From positions 2,728,001 through 2,792,000 of the forward strand of contig NZ_AP014924.1 in assembly GCF_001544015.1 (NCBI RefSeq): a stretch of DNA of 64,000 nt, read 5' to 3'. Below are positions 43,081 to 52,556 of the stretch, piece by piece. A program made the translations under genes and the position numbers. Source of the DNA: Limnochorda pilosa (GTDB taxonomy: Bacteria > Bacillota > Limnochordia > Limnochordales > Limnochordaceae). Under the pieces are notes generated by a model. The model had not been told where the DNA came from. It did no database searches and saw only the letters and a program-made list of their open reading frames with translations. The stretch's first letter is position 1; every line of letters begins with the position of its first letter.

Positions 43081-43270
43081 CATGCGGTCCGATTCGTGCC
43101 CCGCCCCATGGTGCCGGTCGCCAAGGGAGGAGCGCCCCGTGACCGTTTCGGCACGCGAGGAGATCGATGCGGCACCCTCACCGCATTCGCCGTCTTCGGA
43201 ACGAGCCGCCGATGTATGCCAGGGTGAACACGGAGCTCAGCATGCAGCTCTTCCTGAGCGACGAGTCTCC
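43081..43270. other. Unassigned spacer upstream of the 6S promoter
   Basis: With the 6S gene and its terminator this completes the ~500-base gap between rarA and pxpBC. It has a doubtful plus-strand ORF but no recognised RNA, repeat or terminator. No terminator is visible downstream of pxpBC. Confidence 0.6.
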
Positions 43271-43334
43271 TCAGGCGCCCCATCCCCTTCGACGCCGGTG
43301 GAGAGCCTCGGCCTCCTCCAGCCCCTGGGGGTGA
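43167..43334 (+). CDS. Possible 55-residue plus-strand ORF (doubtful)
   Basis: ATG at 43167 has GCGAGGAG 4 bases upstream and would encode a His/Arg-rich then MYARVNTELSMQLFLSDESPQ-containing peptide. It would be the only plus-strand gene here and its end overlaps pxpBC. I recognise no family. It may simply be chance. Confidence 0.2.
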   Translation: MRHPHRIRRLRNEPPMYARVNTELSMQLFLSDESPQAPHPLRRRWRASASSSPWG

Positions 43335-44992
43335 AAGGCGACGGGTTGCCCCGGCAGGGCCTGGGCCAGCCGGTCCAGGTCCGCTTCGTCCACCACGCCC
43401 AGGCGCAGGTAGCCCCCGGTGGCCGGGTGATCGGCCAGGAGGACCACCGGCAGCCCTGAGGGCAGGAGCTGCACCGTGCCCCGTACCACCGGATCCGAAG
43501 GCAGGCGGGGAGGCCCAGGCGGCAGCGGACCGGACGCCTCCACCCCACCTCCCCCGCCCTCCAGCCGCACGCCCGTGCGGTCCGATCGGGCCGAGACCCT
43601 GAAGCGGGTGCGGCAGAGTACGTCGAAGAGCTCGTCTGGCACGGGCTGCAGCCCTTCGGGCACCAGCCGGAGCCAGAGGACCCTGCGCCGGTCGGGGGGC
43701 CGAGTGGCCACCAGCCGGCGGCCCCGCCGCGCGAGGCAGGCGTGCCAGAGGGCGGCCGCTTCGTCCGGCCGCTCTTCCCTACCCGGAGCAGGTCGTGCCA
43801 GCGTGGCGGGAGCGCCGGGCGCGAACGCGGACCCTACCCCCGCCGAGAGGTCGGTGGCGGCGCTGCCTCCCACCCGAGGGGCCGCGAGGCCGCCGGGGAT
43901 CGCCAGGTACCCCACCGCCGCCCCAGGCCCGGGGTTCAACGCCAGCCGCTGCCCCCGCCGCAGCCAAAGCCACCGTACCCGCCGCCCGCCCTCTCCCGGG
44001 AGGACCTCGCCTGCGGGCGGGGTGTCGCCCGCCCCGCCCGCTACCACCACGACCGTGCCCCGCAGCGCCTCCAGCACCGGTCCCCGCCCCGCGAACTCCA
44101 GGGCCGCCCGGTGGGGCGGGTTTCCGGCCAGCCGCTGGACGGCCAGGAAGGAGGCCACGTCCGCGGGTCCTGATGGGGCGAAGCCGTAGCGCATCCAGCC
44201 AGGACGGCCCCCGTCCTGCCAGGTGGTCCGCAGGCCAGGATCCAGCACCCGAAAAAGAGCTGTCCCGCCGTCTGCCGATTCCGGGTACCCCAGGCCCTCC
44301 ACGGCAGACTCAGCCTCAGGTACCGGAGTGCCGACGGGACGGAAAACCACCCGATCGCCCGAGAGGGCGAAGACCGGCGGATCGCGTCGAAGGTCCACCA
44401 GCGGCCGGTCGGTCCTCCCCAGCAGGCGCCAGCCGCCCGGGGCCTCGGAAGGGTAGATGCCGGTGTAGGGCCCTGCGATGGCCACGGACCCGCCCGGCAC
44501 CCGCGGGCGCGGGCGGGCCAGACGGTCCACGTGGAGGGCAGGGTCCAGGGGGCCCAGGTAGGGAAAACCCGGCTTGAACCCCAAGGCCAGGACCGTGTAG
44601 GGCGCGCCCGCGTGGCGGGCCACCACCTGGTCGGGGGTCAGGCCGGTCTCCCGGGCCACAGCCTCCAGGTCCGGGCCCGCCTCGCCGCCGTAGACGACCG
44701 GCACCTCCCAGGTGCGGGGGGTACGCTCAGCGGGCCCGGGCGGTAATGCCCCCCGGCGCGCCGCCACCCCCCGCACCTGTTCCACCAAGCGGTGGTAGCC
44801 GGTCAGGCAGGGGTCATAGCGCACCAGGAGGCTGGCGAGGCCGAAGGAGACCTCCAGGACCCCGGGCAGGCACGCCGCTTCGACCCGGTGCGCCAACCCG
44901 CGGAGGGCGGCCGCCCGTTCGAGCGGAGGTCTCTCCTCCAGCGGCGCCAGGTAGAGGCCCCCGGCCCCGGCCGGGCCGGCCCGCAGGTCCAC
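43271..44992 (-). CDS. Fused 5-oxoprolinase subunits B and C (PxpB-PxpC, KipI-KipA)
   Basis: A 573-residue protein. Residues about 1-240 are the PxpB/KipI part (SLLVRYDPCLTGYHRLVEQVR, ALGFKPGFPYLG, RVPGGSVAIAGPYTGIYPSEAPGGWRLLGRT). Residues about 250-573 are the PxpC/KipA part (FRVLDPGLRTTWQDGGRPGWMRYGFAPSGPAD, GYLAIPGGL). With PxpA these form the ATP-dependent 5-oxoprolinase that recycles pyroglutamate. No pxpA is in the window, so activity cannot be assured. GTG at 44992, 11 bases after aspS, is preferred to a longer frame from 45094 that overlaps aspS. Confidence 0.9.
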   Translation of the reverse strand: MDLRAGPAGAGGLYLAPLEERPPLERAAALRGLAHRVEAACLPGVLEVSFGLASLLVRYDPCLTGYHRLVEQVRGVAARRGALPPGPAERTPRTWEVPVVYGGEAGPDLEAVARETGLTPDQVVARHAGAPYTVLALGFKPGFPYLGPLDPALHVDRLARPRPRVPGGSVAIAGPYTGIYPSEAPGGWRLLGRTDRPLVDLRRDPPVFALSGDRVVFRPVGTPVPEAESAVEGLGYPESADGGTALFRVLDPGLRTTWQDGGRPGWMRYGFAPSGPADVASFLAVQRLAGNPPHRAALEFAGRGPVLEALRGTVVVVAGGAGDTPPAGEVLPGEGGRRVRWLWLRRGQRLALNPGPGAAVGYLAIPGGLAAPRVGGSAATDLSAGVGSAFAPGAPATLARPAPGREERPDEAAALWHACLARRGRRLVATRPPDRRRVLWLRLVPEGLQPVPDELFDVLCRTRFRVSARSDRTGVRLEGGGGGVEASGPLPPGPPRLPSDPVVRGTVQLLPSGLPVVLLADHPATGGYLRLGVVDEADLDRLAQALPGQPVAFHPQGLEEAEALHRRRRGWGA

Positions 44993-45002
44993 GGTCCCCA
45001 GC

Positions 45003-46830
<1,828 letters not shown>

Positions 46831-46850
<20 letters not shown>

Positions 46851-48123
46851 CGGCCGCCGCAGCCGCCGCCGTCCCCTTCAGGATTCCTTCCAGCTCGTCC
46901 ACGGCCACCGCCCGCTGGGTGCCCGTCGCCATCTCCCGCAGCACCACCTGGCTTCGGGCCCACTCCTCCTCGCCCACCACCACCACCCGGGGCGCACCCA
47001 CGCGGTCGGCGGACTTCATCTGGGCCTTCAGGCTCCGATCGCCGTAGTCGGTGGCCGCGGCGATGCCCGCCCGGCGCAGGCGAAAGGCGAGCAGGCGCGC
47101 CGGCTCCTGTACCCCGGCGCCGGCTGCAGCCACGAAGACCTCGGGCCCTGCCTCCGCAGCCTCGCCCAGGCCCTGCCGCTGCAGGGCCAGTACCACCCGC
47201 TCGAGCCCGGCCGCGAAACCCACCCCGGGCGTGGGCGGCCCGCCCAGCTCCTGCACCAGCCCGTCGTAGCGGCCGCCGCCGGCCACGGCATCCTGGGCGC
47301 CCAGGCTCTCGGCCGTGATTTCGAAGACGGTCTTGGTGTAGTAGTCCAGGCCTCGTACCAGCCGGGGGTCCACCCGGTACGGCACGTTCAGGCCGTCCAG
47401 GTAGCGCCGCACCGCGGCGAAGTGGCCGGCGCACTCCTGGCACAGGTAGGGTTCCATGGAGGGAGCCTCAGCCGTCGCAGCCCGGCACGCGTCGTCCTTG
47501 CAATCCAGGACCCGGAGCGGGTTCCGTTCGAAGCTCTGGCGGTGGCTGTCGCACAGCGTCTCGGCCCGCGGGCGGAGGAAGGCGACGAGGGCCTCCCGGT
47601 AGCCCGGCCGGCAGACGGGGCAGCCGATGCTGTTCACCCGCAGATCCAGCCCCTGCAGGCCGAGGCGGCGGTAGAGGTCGAAAGGGATGAGGATGGTCTC
47701 GGCATCGACGGCCGGGTCCTGGGTCCCGACGGCCTCGGCCCCGAACTGGTAGAACTGGCGGTAACGCCCCGCCTGGGGACGTTCGTAACGGAACATGGGC
47801 CCGAAGTAGAAGAGCTTCACCGGCTGCGGCGCCGCCCGCAGGTTGTGCTCCAGGTAGGCGCGCACCACGGGTGCGGTCCCCTCGGGCCGCAGGGTGACGC
47901 TGCGGTCCCCGCGGTCGGTGAAGGTGTACATCTCCTTCTCGACGATGTCCGTTCCAGCGCCGATCCCCCGCACGAAGAGCTCCGTCGCCTCGAAGACGGG
48001 CGTGCGGATCTCACCGTACCCATGGCGCCGGAACTCCTCCCGGGCAAGACCTTCGATGCGCTGCCAGAGCGCCAGCTCGCCGGGAAGCAGGTCCCGCGTC
48101 CCCCTGGGGGCCTGGACCCTCAC
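46831..48123 (-). CDS. hisS: Histidine-tRNA ligase
   Basis: It charges tRNA-His. The 430-residue protein has APRGTRDLLPGELALWQRIEG, the class II motif 2 region RYERPQAGRYRQFYQFGAEAVG, and the histidine A motif VRGLDYYTKTVFEI. Motif 3 GGGRYDGLVQELGG follows, then the anticodon-binding domain. GTG at 48123 has GAGGAGG 8 bases upstream. It is the usual hisS-aspS pair; no T-box leader precedes it. Confidence 0.98.
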
Positions 48124-48138
48124 ACCCGCCGCCTCCTC

Positions 48139-49647
48139 TCACTCCCCCTGGGTCGCCGCGCCCTGGTCCTCGGGCGGAGTGGCGTCGGGTGCGGTGCCCT
48201 GGCTGCCGGCCTCAGGAGCCGCGCCCGCGCCGCCCTGCTGCTCCAGCTGCTTCTGGAGCTCCTCCTGCTTCTGCTGGCGCTCCTCCAAGAGCTTCTGAAT
48301 CTCCTGCAGGCGGGCCCGTTCCGCCTCGGCCTCGTCCTTCCGGTCCATGTCCAGGTAGATGCCGTAGAGGGTCAGGTGGAGCTGGAGGTCGTAGGGATCC
48401 AGTTCCGAGGCCTTCTGGTACTGGGCCACCGCCTCGTCGGGCTGCTCCGCTTGGCGGAGCAGGTTGCCCAGGAGCAGGTGGAGCTCGGGATCCAGATCGA
48501 AGGTCCCCACCGCATGCCGCGCCTCGGCGACCGCCTCGTCAAGCTTCTCCTGCTGGGCCAGGACCTGGGCCAGGACGGCGTGGAGGTACGCGTTCTCCGG
48601 CTCCGCGGCGATCGCCTGGCGCAGGGCTCCCTGGGCCTCGTCGAGCTTCCCCGCCACCAGCAGGTCGTAGCCCCGGAGAGCCGGGTCGAGGATGGCGATC
48701 TCCGCCTGGGCGCGCCGGCCTTCGAGCCACTTCTGGTAAGCCTCCTGCTGCTTCTGACCCACCAGGTCCTGGCGAATCGAATCTTTCTCCTTGGCGAACT
48801 CCTCGCCCTCAGCCCGCTTCCACTCCACCGCCTGGAGGACACGGTAGCCGTTGGACGTCTTGATGGGCTGGCTGAGCTCACCCTTCTTCAGGGAGAAGGC
48901 CGCATCCAGGATGGCCTGGGGCAGGCTGGAGCTCCGGCGCACGAAGCCCAGGTCGCTCTGGGCCACCTGCTCGTCCCCCTTGGCCGCATCCTCGAAGGAG
49001 GTCCCCTTGGCCAGGCGGTCCCGGAGCGAGGCCGCCTTGGTCTCGGCAGCCTTCCAGGCTTGCTCGTCATCCCCTTGCACCGAGACGGTCAGCTGCTTCA
49101 GGTGGACGGCCTCGTACGCCTGGGCGACCTCCTGGTCGGTCACCTCGACGCCGGCAGACACCTGCTCCTGCACGTTCTGAAGGCGCAGGCTCTCCTGGAT
49201 CTGGTTCCGGAGTTGGGACTCGTTGAGGCCCGCCTGCCGCAGCGCTGCACGGTAGTCATCGGCCGAGGGGAACTGGGCCCGGATCGAGTCGATCCCCTGC
49301 GCCACCTCGGCAGGGTCGACGGAGACCTTCATCTCCGCGGCGGCCTGCTGAAGCAGAGACTGGTCGATCAGGTCCTGCAGGGCTTCGTAGCGGACGCTCT
49401 CCCGGGTGAGGCCGGTTACCCGCGCCCCCTGCGCCTGAAGGAGCTCGATGCGGCGCGCCACCTGGCTGTTGAGCTGCTCAGGCCGCACGGGCTGCCCGTT
49501 CACCTCGGCCACGCTGGCCTCCACCGTGGCCGAGCGGCTGCCCGCGAAAAGGTCCATACCGCCCACGTAGAGGAGCGTACCCCCGAAGGCGACCACGACC
49601 ACGACGATGATCCACTTGGTACTGCGGCGGAGCGATTGGAACAGCAC
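48139..49647 (-). CDS. Membrane-anchored SurA/PpiC-type peptidyl-prolyl isomerase with TPR repeats
   Basis: A 502-residue protein with an N-terminal membrane anchor (WIIVVVVVAFGGTLLYVGGM). A SurA-N chaperone domain follows (VAEVNGQPVRPEQLNSQVARRIELL). A parvulin PPIase domain, degenerate by eye, spans about 200-265 (QSDLGFVRRSSSLPQAILDAAFSLKKGELSQPIKTSNGYRVLQ). About three TPRs cover 315-430. The tail is a Gln/Glu coiled coil ending in a Pro/Gly-rich acidic segment. It is expected outside the membrane, aiding exported proteins. It has its own promoter and heads the hisS-aspS-pxpBC run. Confidence 0.85.
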   Translation of the reverse strand: MLFQSLRRSTKWIIVVVVVAFGGTLLYVGGMDLFAGSRSATVEASVAEVNGQPVRPEQLNSQVARRIELLQAQGARVTGLTRESVRYEALQDLIDQSLLQQAAAEMKVSVDPAEVAQGIDSIRAQFPSADDYRAALRQAGLNESQLRNQIQESLRLQNVQEQVSAGVEVTDQEVAQAYEAVHLKQLTVSVQGDDEQAWKAAETKAASLRDRLAKGTSFEDAAKGDEQVAQSDLGFVRRSSSLPQAILDAAFSLKKGELSQPIKTSNGYRVLQAVEWKRAEGEEFAKEKDSIRQDLVGQKQQEAYQKWLEGRRAQAEIAILDPALRGYDLLVAGKLDEAQGALRQAIAAEPENAYLHAVLAQVLAQQEKLDEAVAEARHAVGTFDLDPELHLLLGNLLRQAEQPDEAVAQYQKASELDPYDLQLHLTLYGIYLDMDRKDEAEAERARLQEIQKLLEERQQKQEELQKQLEQQGGAGAAPEAGSQGTAPDATPPEDQGAATQGE

Positions 49648-49709
49648 GACAGAGGTCCCCCCCCGGCCCCAACCCCCACCGCGCCGGGGCTCGGCGTTTG
49701 CACAGCGCC

Positions 49710-49738
49710 ATTCTACTCGAAGGTCAGGGGCGTGTCAA
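49710..49738 (-). promoter_or_regulatory. Sigma-A promoter for the PPIase-hisS-aspS unit
   Basis: Minus-strand TTGACA (49733-49738), a 17-base spacer and TAGAAT (49710-49715). The upstream gene's stop TGA (49735-49737) is inside the -35. The leader is about 56 bases. Confidence 0.75.
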
Positions 49739-51393
49739 AGCCGGCCGGTAGGGCGACGGGGTCCTGCCCGGCGGGCGCTCGCTCCGGCCCTCCCGGCCTC
49801 CGTCCACTCGTCGCGGACCTGGCGCCAGACGAAACGGATCCCGGCGGGAACCGAGAGCATCCCCACCACCAGCCCGGTCGGGACGGAGTGGAACCACGCC
49901 GTTCCCAGCGTGGTCGCAAGCCCCGGGATCAGGGAGATGGCCAGGCTCATCATTCGCGCCGTATGAACGGATCCCACGGGCTGGAAGGGATTGAGGGTCA
50001 CCGGAGGAGGAATCTGGCTCCACAGGGGCTCCTGCAGGACGCAGAAGGTCCAGAGAAAGGCCTGTGCCAGCGCCCACGGCGGGAGAAGCGCGAGGAACGG
50101 AGGGGAGAGCACGGACCCCATCGCCTGCGGGATCGATCGGGCCGCCACGAGGGCCCCCAGCCCGGCGATCACCAGGGGCACGGCGCCGTTCCAGACCAGG
50201 TAGGAAGCCGGCGACGGGAGCTGGCGGCGTGCCTCCGCTCGCTCGACCTCCGGAAGCCACGAAAGCTCGGGCAGGCGCGCGAGCGCGAGACCCAGGGCAG
50301 CCAGGAGGGCGCCCACGTAGGCCCATCCGCCCTCGATCTCAGAGGCGGTCCCGAGAAACCCTGAACCCCGCGGCGCGGGGTCCAAGAGATCCGGCCTCCA
50401 GGCCAGCGAGGCGATGCTCAGGATGCCGGCACCGGCGAGGAAGACCGGCTGCATGGGGTGCGCGCCCACCCAGACCAAGACGGCTCTCCAGGCATAAGCG
50501 CAGCCGCCTCGGCACCATCGGGGGAGGCGGGCGGTGGCCACTCTTCGAGCCAGACGGTTTCGGCCCCGGCGCCTCCACTGGCGCAGCAGCGCCACCCGCC
50601 GCGACGGCGAGGAGGATCGACCCAGCTCTGCCCGGGTCGCCTCACCTTCCAGCAGCGTCCATGGGCTCGCGCCGCTGAGCGCCCGCCGTAAGGAGAGCCA
50701 CCCGCCGCCCAGCAAGGCCAGGCCCACCAAGGGCATGGCCCCGGCAGCCCCGCCGTCTCCGGAAAGGACCCCCATGAACAGGCTCACAGCCAAGATCACG
50801 AGCGCCAGCGGTCGAAGCCCGCGCAGCAGTCCACGGATCGAGGCCGGCGTCAGGGCCACCGCGGCCGCCCAGACCGGCGCCGCCGCGAAGGAGGGGATCC
50901 CGCTCGTCGCAAGCAGGAGGCTTTCGGTTGGGAGACCCACCCGGAGAACCCTTGCCGCCCCCGCCCAGGCTGCCAGGGTGAGAGCCGCCCCCACCGCCCA
51001 CTTCAACGACTCCGTACGGACGGCCGAGCGGAGCAGGGTGCCCGCGGCTCCCCGGACGATCGCGTGGTAGAGAAGGAACGGGTGGAGCCGAACGGGGAAG
51101 AAGTCGAGCCCCGCCCCCAGAGCGTAGGCCAGGGGCAGGAGATGGACCGCCCACGGGACCCATACCGTCACGAGGGCGACCACGGTCGGACTTGGCCGGG
51201 TGGGAACGGCCTGAAGGCCCGCGACCAGGTCAACCGCCAGCAAGGCCACCGTGAAACCTGCAACGGCCAGGCTCGCAGCCCCCCCATCCTGAAGGCCCAA
51301 CTGGACCCACGCCAGGAACCGCTCCCGCCGCCTGCGGCGCAGCGTTCGCCGCGCCCAACCAAGGGCGGCCTGGGCGTCCGGCGTAGGGTTCAC
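49735..51393 (-). CDS. Putative ABC transporter permease
   Basis: A 552-residue polytopic protein with about 12-14 hydrophobic segments in two blocks (about 35-240 and 320-520), split by an Arg-rich cytoplasmic loop (about 255-310). No family signature was recognised by eye. The GTG at 51393 overlaps the stop of the ATPase gene (GTGA) with GGAGG upstream, so they are coupled. I infer the membrane part of an ABC exporter. The substrate is unknown. Confidence 0.75.
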   Translation of the reverse strand: MNPTPDAQAALGWARRTLRRRRRERFLAWVQLGLQDGGAASLAVAGFTVALLAVDLVAGLQAVPTRPSPTVVALVTVWVPWAVHLLPLAYALGAGLDFFPVRLHPFLLYHAIVRGAAGTLLRSAVRTESLKWAVGAALTLAAWAGAARVLRVGLPTESLLLATSGIPSFAAAPVWAAAVALTPASIRGLLRGLRPLALVILAVSLFMGVLSGDGGAAGAMPLVGLALLGGGWLSLRRALSGASPWTLLEGEATRAELGRSSSPSRRVALLRQWRRRGRNRLARRVATARLPRWCRGGCAYAWRAVLVWVGAHPMQPVFLAGAGILSIASLAWRPDLLDPAPRGSGFLGTASEIEGGWAYVGALLAALGLALARLPELSWLPEVERAEARRQLPSPASYLVWNGAVPLVIAGLGALVAARSIPQAMGSVLSPPFLALLPPWALAQAFLWTFCVLQEPLWSQIPPPVTLNPFQPVGSVHTARMMSLAISLIPGLATTLGTAWFHSVPTGLVVGMLSVPAGIRFVWRQVRDEWTEAGRAGASARRAGPRRPTGRL

Positions 51394-52055
51394 GCTGGTT
51401 CCTCCAGGACGACCCCGTCCGACAGCCGGTAGATCCGGTCGAAGCCCCTGGTTTCCCACGCCTCGTGGGCGGTCACCAGGAGCGCGGCGCCCTGGTCCGC
51501 CCGTTCGCGCAGCAACTCCCCGACCGTCTGCCGGGCCTGTCCGTCCAGGGCGGTGAAGGGCTCGTCCAGCATGAGGACCCGGTAGGAAGGCAGGAGGGCG
51601 AGGAGGAGCCCCAGCTTCTGGCGCATGCCCCGGGAGAGGTCTCCGGGAAAGGCATCGACCGCTTCACTCAGGCCAAGGCGCTCGAGGAGGCGACGCTCCC
51701 GCTCTCCAAGCCGCGCGTCGGGCGAACCGAGGAGCATGTTCACGAACCGCACGTGCTCGCTCAGGGTCAGGTGCTCGTGCAGGAAAGGCTGGTCGGGGAC
51801 GAAGAGGCGTTGGGCGCGCGGCACGCCCCACCGGATCTCACCCTCCGACGGGGAGAGCATGCCGGTGAGGGTCCTGAGCGTCGTGGACTTGCCCGACCCG
51901 TTCGGTCCCCGCAGCGCGACGATCTCTCCCGCCCTCAGGGTCAGCGTCAGGTCCCGGATGACGTTCCGGCCGCCGAAGGCGACGGCAACCCCCCGGGCTT
52001 CAAGGACGGTGGCGGGCGACGCATCGTCTTGCGCAGCCGGTTGGGCACGAGCCAC
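51390..52055 (-). CDS. ABC transporter ATP-binding protein
   Basis: A 221-residue nucleotide-binding domain. Walker A is LRGPNGSGKST near residue 50, a Q-loop-like VPDQPFLHEHLTL near 90, a signature LSRGMRQKLGLLLAL near 139, and Walker B VLMLDEPFTALD near 160, with the H-loop in TAHEAWE. The signature is LSRGM rather than LSGGQ, as in many CcmA/EcsA-type exporters. GTG start at 52055. It is coupled to the permease that follows; CcmA-like or EcsA-like drug, peptide or lipid export are possible. Confidence 0.9.
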   Translation of the reverse strand: MARAQPAAQDDASPATVLEARGVAVAFGGRNVIRDLTLTLRAGEIVALRGPNGSGKSTTLRTLTGMLSPSEGEIRWGVPRAQRLFVPDQPFLHEHLTLSEHVRFVNMLLGSPDARLGERERRLLERLGLSEAVDAFPGDLSRGMRQKLGLLLALLPSYRVLMLDEPFTALDGQARQTVGELLRERADQGAALLVTAHEAWETRGFDRIYRLSDGVVLEEPA

Positions 52056-52106
52056 CGGACCGACCTCCCCTCCCCAGCGCCCGCCGGGGAGGACCCCGCG
52101 GCGCTG

Positions 52107-52556
52107 CTAGAACGCTCCCTCGCTCGACAGCAGCAGGGTCACCGGCCCATCGTTGACCAGCTCCACCTCCATGTGCGCGCCGAAGCGGCCCTGCGCCACG
52201 GGGAGGCCCTCGTCCCGGAGACCCCGGGCGACCGCGTCGTAGACGGCTTCGGCCTCGGAGCCCGACGCGGCGCGGGTGAAGCTGGGGCGGCGGCCGCGGC
52301 GGGCGTCACCGTAAAGGGTGAACTGGGAGACCAGCAGGACCGCCCCTCCTGCTTCGGCCACCGAGCGGTTGAGGCGCCCTCCTTCGTCCGGGAAGATCCG
52401 CAGGCCGGCGAGCTTCCTCGCCATCCAGGCTGCGTCGGCCGGGCCGTCGCTGGTGGACACCCCCAGCAGCACCATGAGCCCCCGGTCGATCCGGCCCACG
52501 GGCTCACCGTCCACCCGCACCACCGCCCGGGAGACCCGCTGCACCACCGCCCGCAT
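52107..52556 (-). CDS. dtd: D-aminoacyl-tRNA deacylase
   Basis: It removes D-amino acids and glycine wrongly attached to tRNA. The 149-residue protein has MRAVVQRVSRAVVRVDGEPVG at the start, LVSQFTLYGDARRGRRPSFTRAA with the SQF motif, and the NDGPVTLLL motif that blocks L-amino acids. Its ATG shares one base with the rel stop (TGATG), so translation is coupled. The rel-dtd pair is conserved in Firmicutes. Confidence 0.97.
   Translation of the reverse strand: MRAVVQRVSRAVVRVDGEPVGRIDRGLMVLLGVSTSDGPADAAWMARKLAGLRIFPDEGGRLNRSVAEAGGAVLLVSQFTLYGDARRGRRPSFTRAASGSEAEAVYDAVARGLRDEGLPVAQGRFGAHMEVELVNDGPVTLLLSSEGAF

Noticed and set aside
42773-43283. Several short frames across the 6S gene
   Set aside because: They cross the promoter, RNA and terminator and lack ribosome-binding sites.
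52107-52556. Altered NDGPVT motif in Dtd
   Set aside because: NDGPVT is within the normal range of the NxGPVT motif.
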